Positions 35,101-46,550 of a stretch of DNA of 64,000 bases are shown here, one piece after another. The position numbers and the translations under genes are program-made. The first letter of the stretch is position 1. Every line of letters starts with the position of its first letter. The stretch comes from Streptomyces sp. S4.7 (GTDB taxonomy: Bacteria > Actinomycetota > Actinomycetes > Streptomycetales > Streptomycetaceae). The stretch is from assembly GCF_010384365.1 (NCBI RefSeq), contig NZ_CP048397.1:5146001-5210000 (forward strand), written 5' to 3'. Under the pieces are notes generated by a model. It was not told the origin of the DNA. It did not search any database and saw only the letters and a program-made list of their open reading frames with translations.

Positions 35101-35209
35101 GCAGGGCATCGCGGTCCCGGCGGACGAGGCACGGGCGACCCGCGAGCGGGCGGCGGCGCTGGCCGGCGGCCCCGGGACGAGCAGGCGCGAGGGCCCCGCA
35201 GGCGGGTGA
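32189..35209 (+). CDS. vWA / SAV_2336-type protein with C-terminal helical repeats
   Basis: 1006 residues. The N-terminal segment (about 8-60, LAELVGRLRAAGREVSASELADAVWLARL) is the helical domain of SAV_2336-related proteins. A von Willebrand A-like domain follows with LLMDASPTAS near residue 190, a DxSxT-type MIDAS, and LTLVISDCVGPLW about 265. From about 560 to the end, Ala/Leu/Arg-rich helical pairs resemble TPRs. It is the vWA partner of the MoxR/VMAP genes. GAGGTGA at 32178-32184 is shared with the MoxR stop; GTG 32186 is an alternative start. No TTA codon. Confidence 0.82.
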   Translation: MTTPDPPPGDTPRPPPGRSDGLAELVGRLRAAGREVSASELADAVWLARLTAPRLRTGDRPEHHEPPTTRQTAPDPAVQPPAEEPGPRPDPSSRSAEQTAPVSIYAPSTAEAVPTRSFPIRAPATGALSGLLGLQRALRPLRGYRPPVPPVLGAELDEEATAERSAVDGFLRPVRRPAVHREAEIQLLMDASPTASVWQLTLERLRQACERLGAFRDVQVHYLHQGPDGSAMAGTGPDPNQTRLRPADQHRDVTGRRLTLVISDCVGPLWQSGGAQRMLYRWAESSQIAVVQPLPPRLWDRTALPADPGLLVHEPGAGRGMRFVADETHGRAAPPAGARPVPVLLPTDRVLGGWAKLLGGTGTRTMRGAAGWVLPRHPAQPDSGPYGGARTPQARLRDFRSGASPGALELAVHLAAVPLYLPVMQLVQEALLPDTGPMQLAEVLLGGLLERLPDTADVPGPRYDFAPGVRELLLEMLDQGAAELVLKYLSEYVTRRFGKGMRNFPALAVARLQGLETDEPVVPEDPDGGPQADEELFAQVPARVVRWYRPVRPVPGRLDEVERLLGLWRDRRDLQMLVDAQALAEQALAADDDGRSRHLLGRVLFARANTSEARRDPGEAHGLLTRAERLLTGREPATAVARADVRHELWRQDRDPGWLHAAVAGLAEMSDGADLATETARRLRMGRVLLDLARTVPEPQEPATAAVRELRTALDLLDQLEAPPHRRAGALLDLVSALRLTQERDTAELLALTGAAETAAENSAPLLLRSLRERARIHREARDWEAAARAYGQAERSAPRDTDERCELLAEWGEMLLTETRHINRAEGILREALTNVTPRIPLRWRLHLLLGTALLDRYRGDSAGGGFLPDVYEGCHLLELSARRAADPATRARSWLLLAGARLELPQPQTHFASAESAYGRALREIPERHSVTAARALHGRAELYERMARPFAALTDYRAADGHWRGLAEQGIAVPADEARATRERAAALAGGPGTSRREGPAGG

Positions 35210-35521
35210 ACGCGGGTGAACCGCGCCCATGGCGGCCGGGTGCGTGCGCGACCGGCACATGCATCGACGCGCCCGGCATGCGCTCCCCACGGTGTGTCCG
35301 CGAAGTTACGTCCCACGACCGGAACCCCAACTCCCCGCGTGGCGAACGGGTTTCCGAATCGTGGGCCTCGGGAAGGAGAAACTTCACGGCATCGCCTCCC
35401 ACGGCGTGCCGTGAACCCGGCGCCGTCCGCCCCGCAGAGCGGTGCTCACGGCGTCTGGTGTGCGCGATCGCAAGGCGGGACTTTCACCACACGCCCTCGG
35501 GGGCATCGGGGAGGAGCAAGC
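35210..35521 (+). promoter_or_regulatory. 312-bp spacer before the candidate precursor peptide gene
   Basis: No gene supported. The frame of the peptide is open back to 35216, but this stretch lacks coding bias and a start with a ribosome binding site. It probably contains a promoter that lets the peptide module be expressed separately from the VMAP module; I could not identify a confident -35/-10 pair. Confidence 0.4.
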
Positions 35522-35713
35522 GTGCTGGAGCAACGTGTGGCCGGATCCGCGGCGCAGGTCGGTGGGATTCCGGGCAGTCCGGTGCTCCCCGATCTCACCG
35601 GCGTCGACCTGCGCACCCTTCAGTGCCTGGACGACGCCGCGCTGACGGCAGCCGTCGAGGATGTGCTCCGCTGTCCCGGCTCGTTCACCGACATGTGGAA
35701 AGACTCGGAGTGA
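35522..35713 (+). CDS. Candidate RiPP precursor peptide (FxSxx-COOH-like leader)
   Basis: 63 residues from GTG 35522 with GGGGAGGAG 7 bp upstream. The central region LPDLTGVDLRTLQCLDDAAL then TAAVEDVLR resembles the conserved leader of FxSxx-COOH peptides, but the C-terminus is GSFTDMWKDSE, not F-x-S-x-x. Phe, Asp, Trp and Lys in this tail, plus the Cys before it, are plausible modification sites. It lies 52 bp before an aKG-HExxH peptide hydroxylase gene and upstream of an FxSxx-system-like TPR gene. The role as precursor is inferred from likeness and context. Confidence 0.7.
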   Translation: MLEQRVAGSAAQVGGIPGSPVLPDLTGVDLRTLQCLDDAALTAAVEDVLRCPGSFTDMWKDSE

Positions 35714-35765
35714 ACCGGCGGACGCGGCGGCGGGATTCGGCCAGTCTCGCAGCGGAGCGGAGGTA

Positions 35766-37040
35766 ATGGCTCCGGCACCGGGGGCCTTCACGGTCCCGCC
35801 CGAAACCCTCGTGCGGATCGCCACCACACGCCAGCGCTCGCGCGACCTGGACCTGCTGCACGCCGCACTGCACAGCCGCCGGCTGGTCCTCTTCAAAGCC
35901 CTCCTCGCCCGGGTCGGACGAGGCGAGTTACCGCCGGCCGCCCGTGCCGGGTTCGACCGGGACTGGAGCCTCCTGGAGCGGGCCGAGTCGCCCGCGCCGG
36001 CCGCCGCCCTACGGCTCCTCGACTACCCCGCCGTCGGCGGCTGGATCGTGGACGCCCTCAACGCACCCGGACCGGACGGCCTCGCCGCCGCCCTCCATCC
36101 CCTCGGCGGCATCGCCGTCGGGACGGCGCTGCGCACCGGAGCCCGGCTCGACACCGTGCTGCCCACGGACGGCGGGCGGCTCGTCCTGCCCGGCGTCGGC
36201 GCCCAGGACGCCCGCGCACCCCGCGTACGGATCCGCTCCGGCCCGCACGGCGCGCTGCTCACCCCCGTGGGGAACGCGGCCCGGTCCGTGCTCCTGCGGC
36301 CCGACGGCCGGGGAGCGGGGGCTGGCTGGACCTGCCTGGCCGCGCTGCCGGGCAGCGCCGGCCGGCTCGACGACCTCGGCACCGGACACACCCTCGTCCC
36401 GGACGCGGGGCCCCGTCCCGACCGCGCCGCCTGGCTCGCACGCTGGCGCGCCGCCGTCGCCCTCCTGGCCGCCGCCGACCCCTGGCGCGCCACCGAAGTC
36501 ACCCGGCTCGTACGGTCCGTGGTCCCGATGGCGCCGGCCGACGACGGAGCCTCCAGTGGCACGCTCAGGGCGGCCCCCTGGGCCGTACACACCGCGCTGC
36601 CCGATACCGCACGGCGGTTCGCGGAGGTGCTCGTGCACGAACTCGCCCACAGCAAGCTCGCCGTTCTCGCCGACCTCGTCACGCTGCACCACGCCGACGG
36701 CTCGGCCGTCCACCACGTTCCCTGGCGCAAGGACCCGCGCCCACTCGACGGCGTACTCCAGGGGACCTACGCGCACCTCGCCCTCGCCGACCTCTGGTCA
36801 CGTGTCGCCGAGCGCCCCGACGCGGCGCCGGCCGCCCGCCACGTGGCCCGCGCGCACCGCGAGGAGTACCGCGAACAGGTCGCCGACGCGCTCCCCGTCC
36901 TGCTGGACAGCCATCAACTGACCCGGGACGGACTGCGGTTCACCGAGTCGATGAGACAGCATCTGACCGCGCTGGGCAGAGGCCCGTACAGCCCGTACGC
37001 ACTGTCCGATTCCCTGTCCGGTGACGGTGACGTTCGGTAA
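35766..37040 (+). CDS. aKG-HExxH-type peptide beta-hydroxylase
   Basis: 424 residues. The motif VHELAHSKLAVL places the metal ligands at His291 and His295 with Glu292, and a LHH pair at 308-309 may give the third ligand. This matches the HEXXH putative peptide-modification family, members of which are alpha-ketoglutarate- and iron-dependent peptide hydroxylases rather than proteases. It should hydroxylate the 63-residue peptide encoded just upstream. Codon 55 is TTA (35928-35930), predicting bldA dependence. GGAGG is only 2 bp from the ATG at 35766, so initiation may be weak. Confidence 0.83.
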   Translation: MAPAPGAFTVPPETLVRIATTRQRSRDLDLLHAALHSRRLVLFKALLARVGRGELPPAARAGFDRDWSLLERAESPAPAAALRLLDYPAVGGWIVDALNAPGPDGLAAALHPLGGIAVGTALRTGARLDTVLPTDGGRLVLPGVGAQDARAPRVRIRSGPHGALLTPVGNAARSVLLRPDGRGAGAGWTCLAALPGSAGRLDDLGTGHTLVPDAGPRPDRAAWLARWRAAVALLAAADPWRATEVTRLVRSVVPMAPADDGASSGTLRAAPWAVHTALPDTARRFAEVLVHELAHSKLAVLADLVTLHHADGSAVHHVPWRKDPRPLDGVLQGTYAHLALADLWSRVAERPDAAPAARHVARAHREEYREQVADALPVLLDSHQLTRDGLRFTESMRQHLTALGRGPYSPYALSDSLSGDGDVR

Positions 37041-37096
37041 CATTTCAGACGCGCCGTCAGGGAACGGCGCAGCTCGATGATTGAGGAGACGCGCGC

Positions 37097-40000
37097 ATGG
37101 TCGCTCAGCGGCACCTGACGGGGGACGGCGGCCCGGATCAGGAGTCCCAGCATTTCGTGGTCGCCTTCCCGGGCCATCACCGGCCGTGGGCGACCTGGAT
37201 CGCACGTCGGCTCGAAGCCCACGGTCATCGCGTCACGTCCCACCGCTGGGACCCCGATCGCGACCAGTCGCTGCAGGACGCGCTCGGCGACCTGCTGCTG
37301 GCCAGAGGCCGGGTCCTGCTGGTGCTCAGCGACTGGTTCTTCCAGCTCGGACCGCGCCGCGAGGGCGACTGGAACGACGTGCTGCGCGGCTTCGTCGCCG
37401 CCAACGCGGACCGGTTCGCCGCCGTCAACCTCACCAACCGCGCGCTGCTGCCCGCCACCGCCGTCCTCGAACCGGTCGACCTGTGGGGCATCGGCGAGCA
37501 GGAAGCCGAACGGCGCCTGCTCGTGCGCCTCTCCCTCGAACCGGCGCCCCGCACCGACGCGGTGCCCTCCCCCTCCCGCTACCCCAGCGACCCACCCGCC
37601 GTCTGGGGGGAGGTGCCGCGCCGTAACGCACGGTTCACCGGCCGCGAGGATCTGCTCAACCGCGTCCAGGAATCCCTCACGGACGTCGAGCCCGGCGCCT
37701 CCGTGTGCGCGCTGGTCGGCATGTCGGGCATCGGCAAGACCCAGCTCGCCGCCGAGTACGCCCACCGGTTCAGCCCCGACTACGACGTCGTGTGGTGGGT
37801 CAACTCCGACCAGCGGGGCACCCAGCGCGACCGGTTCGGCGAGCTGGCACCTGCCCTCGGCCTGCGCAGCGGCTCCGAGCCGGGCGAGCGGATCCGCGCG
37901 GTACGCGACGCGCTGCGCCGCGGTGATCCGCACAGCCGCTGGCTGGTGATCTTCGACGGCTGGGAGGACGTGGAGGAGGCCGCCGCCATCCTGCCGCGCG
38001 GCGGCACCGGCCATGTGCTGATCACCTCGCGCAACCACGGCTGGCGCACCGTCGGCGAGGTCGTGGAGGTGCCCGTCTTCCGCCGCGCCGAGTCGACCGG
38101 CTATCTGATGCGCAGGGCCCCGCACATCACGGCGGACGAGGCCGACGAGGTGGCCGTCGAGTTCCAGGACCTGCCGCTCCAGATGGCCCACGCGGCGGCG
38201 CTGCTGGGCGAGTTGCGGATGCCCGTACCGGAGTACCTCGAAAAGGTCCACAGCGGCGAGATCAACCCCCTGGACGAGGTGTCCGAGCTGGGCGACTACC
38301 CCAGCTCCTCGCTCACCTCCTGGTCGATGCTCTTCAACCGGGTCCGCGAGTCCGAGCCCCGCGCGCTCGAACTCCTCAAGCTCTGCGCCTGCTTCGCCCC
38401 CGGCCGGATCCCCATCGGCCTGGTCCGCGGCGTGGCCCCGGGGGACCTCCCGGAGCAGCTGCGCTGGATCGCCGACAACACCCCCGACTGGCCGCGCGCG
38501 CTGGACACGCTCGCCAACTACTCGGTCATCACCAAGGATTCACGCAGCCCCTCCGTCTCCGAGGGGCGCGAGGCCGGACCCCGCCAGGAGTCCGTCCACA
38601 TGCACCGCGTCGTGCACGGCATCGTCAGCCGGCTCACCGCGGGAGACGACCGCGAGATCCACCGCACGGTGGTCCGCCAGGTCCTCGTCGGCAGCGACCC
38701 CGGAGAGCCTTCGGACAGCAGGCACTGGCCCCGGTACGCCGAGATCCTGCCGCAGCTCGAATACTCGGGCGCACTGGAGAGCACTCACGCGCGCACCGTC
38801 CAGCTCGTCCTGAACTGCCTCCGGTACTGCTACATGAGCGGTGAGTACACCGTCGGCATGGACCTGTCCCGGCGGGTTCGGGACAAGTGGGTCGACCTGT
38901 TCGCCCCCGACTCCGAGTACATGCTGGAGCTCGCCGCGCGCACCACGGTGATCCTGCGCGCCAGCGGCCGGTTCCACGAGGCGTACGACCGGGACAGCGG
39001 GGTCCTCGACCTGCTGCTGGCCCAGCCGGAACCCGACCCGGTCAGGCTGATGGCCGCCAACAGCGGTCTCAGCTCCGACCTGCGGTTCCTCGGCCGCTAC
39101 CCGGAGGCGTACCGGCTCCAGCGCGATGTGGTCGATGTCGGCCGCGAACTGCTGGGCGCCGACGAGTGGACCACCCTCCGGGCCCAGCACCAGATGGGCG
39201 TGGCCCTGCGGCTCCTCGGCCAGTTCGACAAGGCGTACGAGATCGACCTGGACACCTTGCGCAAACGCGAGTCGGTGCTGCGCGCCCGGCACCCCGACAC
39301 ACTGCACTCGGTCAACGCCTGCGCCCGCGACCTGCGGCTCCTCGGGCGGTACCACGACGCCCTGGCCCGCCAGGAGTTGGGCGTACGGACCCAGATCCAG
39401 GTCCTGGGCGAACTGCACCCGCAGACTCTGTGGGCGCAGCACAACCTCGTCCTGTGCAGGCGCAGGGCGGGGACGAAGGGCGAGGACGTCGGTCCGGTGA
39501 TGGCCGACCTGCTCGCCCGCCACGAGCGCGTGTACGGCAAGGGCCACCACAACAACCTGATGCTCGTCACCGACTACGGCAACTACCTGCGCGTGCACGG
39601 CGATCTGGGCCAGGCCAGGGAACTGCTCACCGAGGCGGAGGACACCTACCGCGCCCTGGTCGGCCAGGCCCACCCCGTACCGACCGGGATGCAGTCCAAC
39701 ACCGGCCTCCTCATGCAGGCCGAGGGCAACAGGGACGGCGCGCTCGTCCTCTTCGAGCAGGCGCTCACCGGTCTGCGCACCCTGCTCGGCGACGACCACC
39801 CGTGGACGCTGGGCTGCGCACTGAACGCGGCCGGCGGGCGCAACCTCACCGGCCGTCTGGAGGAGGCCGCCGAGCTGAGCAGGGAGACGCTGCGGCGGGC
39901 TCGTGCGGCGCTGGGCGACGACCATCCGCTGACGCTCTCCAGCCAGACGGCGCTCGCCGCGGATCTGCGGGGGCTCCAGCAGCGCGAGGAGGCGGACAAG

Positions 40001-40117
40001 GTCGAGGAGGACGCGCTCCAGAAGCTGACGCGCACCATGGGCGCGCAGCACCACCACACACTGTCGGCGCGCCAACGGATCAGGCCCTACTGGGACTTCG
40101 AGCCGTATCTGGGCTGA
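37097..40117 (+). CDS. TIR-like / NB-ARC / TPR protein (FxSxx-system TPR type)
   Basis: 1006 residues in STAND ATPase style. An N-terminal TIR-like domain (about 18-145) begins HFVVAFPGHHRPWATWIARRLEAHGHRV. NB-ARC follows with P-loop GMSGIGKT (208-215), Walker B WLVIFDGWED (about 290) and LITSRNHGW. From about 540 the protein is TPR repeats with HPDTLHSVN/HPQTLWAQHN-type helices. This matches FxSxx-COOH system TPR proteins. Whether the TIR-like domain is an active NADase is unclear; I see no safe catalytic Glu assignment. GAGGAGA is 7 bp from the ATG. It closes the cluster before a very strong terminator. Confidence 0.87.
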   Translation: MVAQRHLTGDGGPDQESQHFVVAFPGHHRPWATWIARRLEAHGHRVTSHRWDPDRDQSLQDALGDLLLARGRVLLVLSDWFFQLGPRREGDWNDVLRGFVAANADRFAAVNLTNRALLPATAVLEPVDLWGIGEQEAERRLLVRLSLEPAPRTDAVPSPSRYPSDPPAVWGEVPRRNARFTGREDLLNRVQESLTDVEPGASVCALVGMSGIGKTQLAAEYAHRFSPDYDVVWWVNSDQRGTQRDRFGELAPALGLRSGSEPGERIRAVRDALRRGDPHSRWLVIFDGWEDVEEAAAILPRGGTGHVLITSRNHGWRTVGEVVEVPVFRRAESTGYLMRRAPHITADEADEVAVEFQDLPLQMAHAAALLGELRMPVPEYLEKVHSGEINPLDEVSELGDYPSSSLTSWSMLFNRVRESEPRALELLKLCACFAPGRIPIGLVRGVAPGDLPEQLRWIADNTPDWPRALDTLANYSVITKDSRSPSVSEGREAGPRQESVHMHRVVHGIVSRLTAGDDREIHRTVVRQVLVGSDPGEPSDSRHWPRYAEILPQLEYSGALESTHARTVQLVLNCLRYCYMSGEYTVGMDLSRRVRDKWVDLFAPDSEYMLELAARTTVILRASGRFHEAYDRDSGVLDLLLAQPEPDPVRLMAANSGLSSDLRFLGRYPEAYRLQRDVVDVGRELLGADEWTTLRAQHQMGVALRLLGQFDKAYEIDLDTLRKRESVLRARHPDTLHSVNACARDLRLLGRYHDALARQELGVRTQIQVLGELHPQTLWAQHNLVLCRRRAGTKGEDVGPVMADLLARHERVYGKGHHNNLMLVTDYGNYLRVHGDLGQARELLTEAEDTYRALVGQAHPVPTGMQSNTGLLMQAEGNRDGALVLFEQALTGLRTLLGDDHPWTLGCALNAAGGRNLTGRLEEAAELSRETLRRARAALGDDHPLTLSSQTALAADLRGLQQREEADKVEEDALQKLTRTMGAQHHHTLSARQRIRPYWDFEPYLG

Positions 40118-40133
40118 CGCGCCCGTACACACG

Positions 40134-40194
40134 GACGTACGTACGAGGGCCCGGCCCCGCTCTCCGAGCGGGGCCGGGCCCTCGTACGTACGTC
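40134..40194. terminator. Bidirectional terminator, 29-bp perfect stem
   Basis: Arms 40134-40162 and 40166-40194 pair without a mismatch around a 3-nt loop, between the convergent TPR and kgd genes. The outer part carries alternating ACGTACGT. Confidence 0.93.
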
Positions 40195-40206
40195 ACGTCA
40201 CCGCGC

Positions 40207-44100
<3,894 letters not shown>

Positions 44101-44400
44101 GGCGGCAACCGCCCTCTTCCGCTTCACAAGGTGATGGACAGCGGGAATCAAGGCTACGCCTACCGGACCGAGAGGAGCAGACCGGGCGGGGGCAACGTCA
44201 TGCAAGTCACACCGGAAGGCGGGTTTCGGCGTAGGAATTGGCGGGAAACGAGCCAGGTTTCCTTGAGCTGTCCTCGGAGCAGTGGACGCACCGCGACGCC
44301 GACACGGTCTTTCCCCGACTGAACGGAGTCCGGACCGGCAGCACCCGACCGCATTTCCGTCAGGACGCGTTCGTTCGGTGCCTCCGGTTCGAACCCTACG
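44101..44400. other. Spacer between kgd and the sensor kinase gene
   Basis: 300 bp with no gene I can support. It should contain the kgd promoter on the minus strand; the nearest AT-richer stretch is around 44225-44270. Confidence 0.5.
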
Positions 44401-45708
44401 TCAACCTCGCGCCCGAGGGATTCCCGGAAGTGTTACCTGGATGAGGCAGCCGCGTACGGATTCGGCCACCCCGATACGCCCGCCGTGCAGATCCACCGCC
44501 CAGCTCGCGATCGCCAGCCCCAGCCCCGTACCGCCGTCACTGCCGGGACCGTGCGGCGACGGGGCGCTGCCGCGGTTGAAGCGCTCGAAGACCCGGTGCC
44601 GCTCCGGCTCCGGAATACCGGGGCCCTCGTCCTGGATCTCCAGATCCAGCGACTCCGGACCGTGCCCGCGCCGCGCCCGCACCGTCACCCGGCCGTGCGG
44701 CGGACTGTGCTTGACCGCGTTGTCGATGAGATTCGCCACCACCTGGTGCAGCCGCTCCGCGTCCGCGTGCGCCGTCAGCTCCGGCGGCGACACATCCAGA
44801 TGCAGATGCACGTCCGTACGGGTGTGGTTGCCGGAGCCCGAGCTGAGACCGCGCTGCGAGGCCGCGAGATTGGCCTCCTTCAGCACCCCGGACAGATACG
44901 GCCACACCTCGAAGCGCCGCGCCTTCAGCGGCAGCACACCGTTGTCGAGCCGGGACAGGTCCAGCAGCGTCTCCACCAGCCGGCCCAGGCGCTCGGTCTG
45001 CTTCAGCGCCGTACGCATCGTCTCCGGATCGGCGGCGGACACCCCGTCCACCACGTTCTCCAGCACGGCACGCAGCGCGGCGATCGGTGTGCGCAGCTCG
45101 TGCGAGACGTTGGCGACCAGCTCCTTGCGGTGCCTGTCGACGGCTTCGAGGTCGTCCGCCATCCGGTTGATGGTGGAGGCCAGGTCGCCCAGCTCGTCAC
45201 GGCGGTCCGCGCCACTGACGCGCCGTGTGTAGTCACCGTGCGAGATGCCCTTCGCGACGGTGTTCATCTCGTCCAGCGGGGCGGTCAGACCGTGCGCCAC
45301 GAACTGCGTTATCAACAGCGTCGCGATCATGGAGAAGACCGTGATGAAGCGCAGCTCGGTCTCGGTGCGCAGCGCCACCATCAGCAGCCCCGTGGTGATG
45401 AGCACGGAGACCACGACGAGCATGCCGAGCTTGGTCTTGATGGAGAAGGGCCGCAGGCCGCCGGTGTCCGACCCGCCGAGGGACCCGTGCCCCGCCCTGA
45501 TCCGGGCCGGGCCCTTGCGCGCCGGACCACCGTGGCCGGACGGGTCGTGCCGCGGCGAGCCCCCTCTGGCCGGCCGGGGGACTCCGGTGCGGGCCGATGA
45601 CGGGCGCGCGGCGCGCGGCGGGCGCGGACCCCGCGGCGTACGGCCCGCGCGCCCCGTACGTCCGGGACCCTCGGCCTGCTCGCCCCCGCCGCCCGGCGTC
45701 CGGCTCAT
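44401..45708 (-). CDS. Two-component sensor histidine kinase
   Basis: 435 residues. A long disordered Arg/Pro/Gly-rich cytoplasmic N-terminus (1-90) is followed by two membrane helices (about 95-113 and 121-140) with almost no external loop, then HAMP, the H-box VSHELRTPIAALRAV (His203), N-box LIDNAVKHS and G-boxes DEGPGIP and GGTGLGLAI. With so small an outside loop it probably senses within or at the membrane. The ATG overlaps the response regulator stop (45705-45708), making a coupled pair. Confidence 0.92.
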   Translation of the reverse strand: MSRTPGGGGEQAEGPGRTGRAGRTPRGPRPPRAARPSSARTGVPRPARGGSPRHDPSGHGGPARKGPARIRAGHGSLGGSDTGGLRPFSIKTKLGMLVVVSVLITTGLLMVALRTETELRFITVFSMIATLLITQFVAHGLTAPLDEMNTVAKGISHGDYTRRVSGADRRDELGDLASTINRMADDLEAVDRHRKELVANVSHELRTPIAALRAVLENVVDGVSAADPETMRTALKQTERLGRLVETLLDLSRLDNGVLPLKARRFEVWPYLSGVLKEANLAASQRGLSSGSGNHTRTDVHLHLDVSPPELTAHADAERLHQVVANLIDNAVKHSPPHGRVTVRARRGHGPESLDLEIQDEGPGIPEPERHRVFERFNRGSAPSPHGPGSDGGTGLGLAIASWAVDLHGGRIGVAESVRGCLIQVTLPGIPRARG

Positions 45709-46442
45709 GGCGCCGGTGTCTCCAGGGCGTACCCCACGCCGTGCACCGTCCGGATGCGCTCCGCGCCGATCTTCCGGCGCAGCGCCTTGATGTGGCTGTC
45801 GACCGTACGGGTGCCCGAGGCGTCCGCCCAGTCCCACACCTCGGCCAGCAACTGCTCCCGTGAGAGCACCGCGCGCGGCGTGTTCGCCAGACAGACCAGC
45901 AGGTCGAACTCGGTGGGCGTCAGATGCACGTCCTCCGCCCGCACCCGCACCCGGCGCTGCGCGTGGTCGATCTCCAGCTCACCGAGGCGCAGGATGCCGC
46001 TGCGCGGCGTCACGGCGGCCAGCGCCGCGCGCTCCACCCGGCGCAGCAGGACATGCACCCGCGCGGCCAGCTCCCGCATCGAGAACGGCTTGGTCATGTA
46101 GTCGTCGGCGCCGACACCGAGGCCCACGAGCATGTCGGTCTCGTCGTCGCGTGCCGTCAGCATCAGCACCGGCACCGGACGCTGAGCCTGCACACGGCGG
46201 CAGACCTCCAGACCGTCGAAGCCGGGCAGCATCACGTCGAGGACCATCAGGTCGGGCTGCCACGCCTCGGCGGCGTCCACGGCCGCGGGGCCGTCGACCG
46301 CCGTCTGGACCACGAAGCCCTCGGCGCGCAGCCGGGCCGCGATGGCGTCCACGATCGTCGCGTCGTCCTCGACCACGAGCACCCGGCGCTGCGCGCCGGG
46401 AGTGGCCGCGACCCCGTTCTGGCTGGTGTGTGTCTGCTCCAT
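45705..46442 (-). CDS. Two-component response regulator, OmpR/PhoB family
   Basis: 245 residues. The receiver domain has the acidic pair EDD near 25, phospho-acceptor Asp69 in MVLDVMLPG, the Thr in LMLTARDDE, and the Lys in MTKPF. The C-terminal winged helix contains LTPTEFDLLVCLANTPRAVLSREQLL and VDSHIKALRRKIG. It acts with the downstream kinase. The ATG at 46442 gives an N-terminus of normal length; the frame upstream to 46487 is not needed. Confidence 0.93.
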   Translation of the reverse strand: MEQTHTSQNGVAATPGAQRRVLVVEDDATIVDAIAARLRAEGFVVQTAVDGPAAVDAAEAWQPDLMVLDVMLPGFDGLEVCRRVQAQRPVPVLMLTARDDETDMLVGLGVGADDYMTKPFSMRELAARVHVLLRRVERAALAAVTPRSGILRLGELEIDHAQRRVRVRAEDVHLTPTEFDLLVCLANTPRAVLSREQLLAEVWDWADASGTRTVDSHIKALRRKIGAERIRTVHGVGYALETPAP

Positions 46443-46550
46443 CGCCCCGCCCCTGGTACGTTCCGCGATCCGTGTTCCTCGATCCACAACCCCGTGAGGA
46501 TGTCGATCCCGTGTGTGGGGAGCAGCGTAGAGGCACCGGAGGGCTCCCGG

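Noticed and set aside
35216..35521. N-terminal extension of the precursor peptide
   Set aside because: The frame is open, but the extension lacks coding bias and the GTG at 35522 has a strong, well-spaced ribosome binding site.
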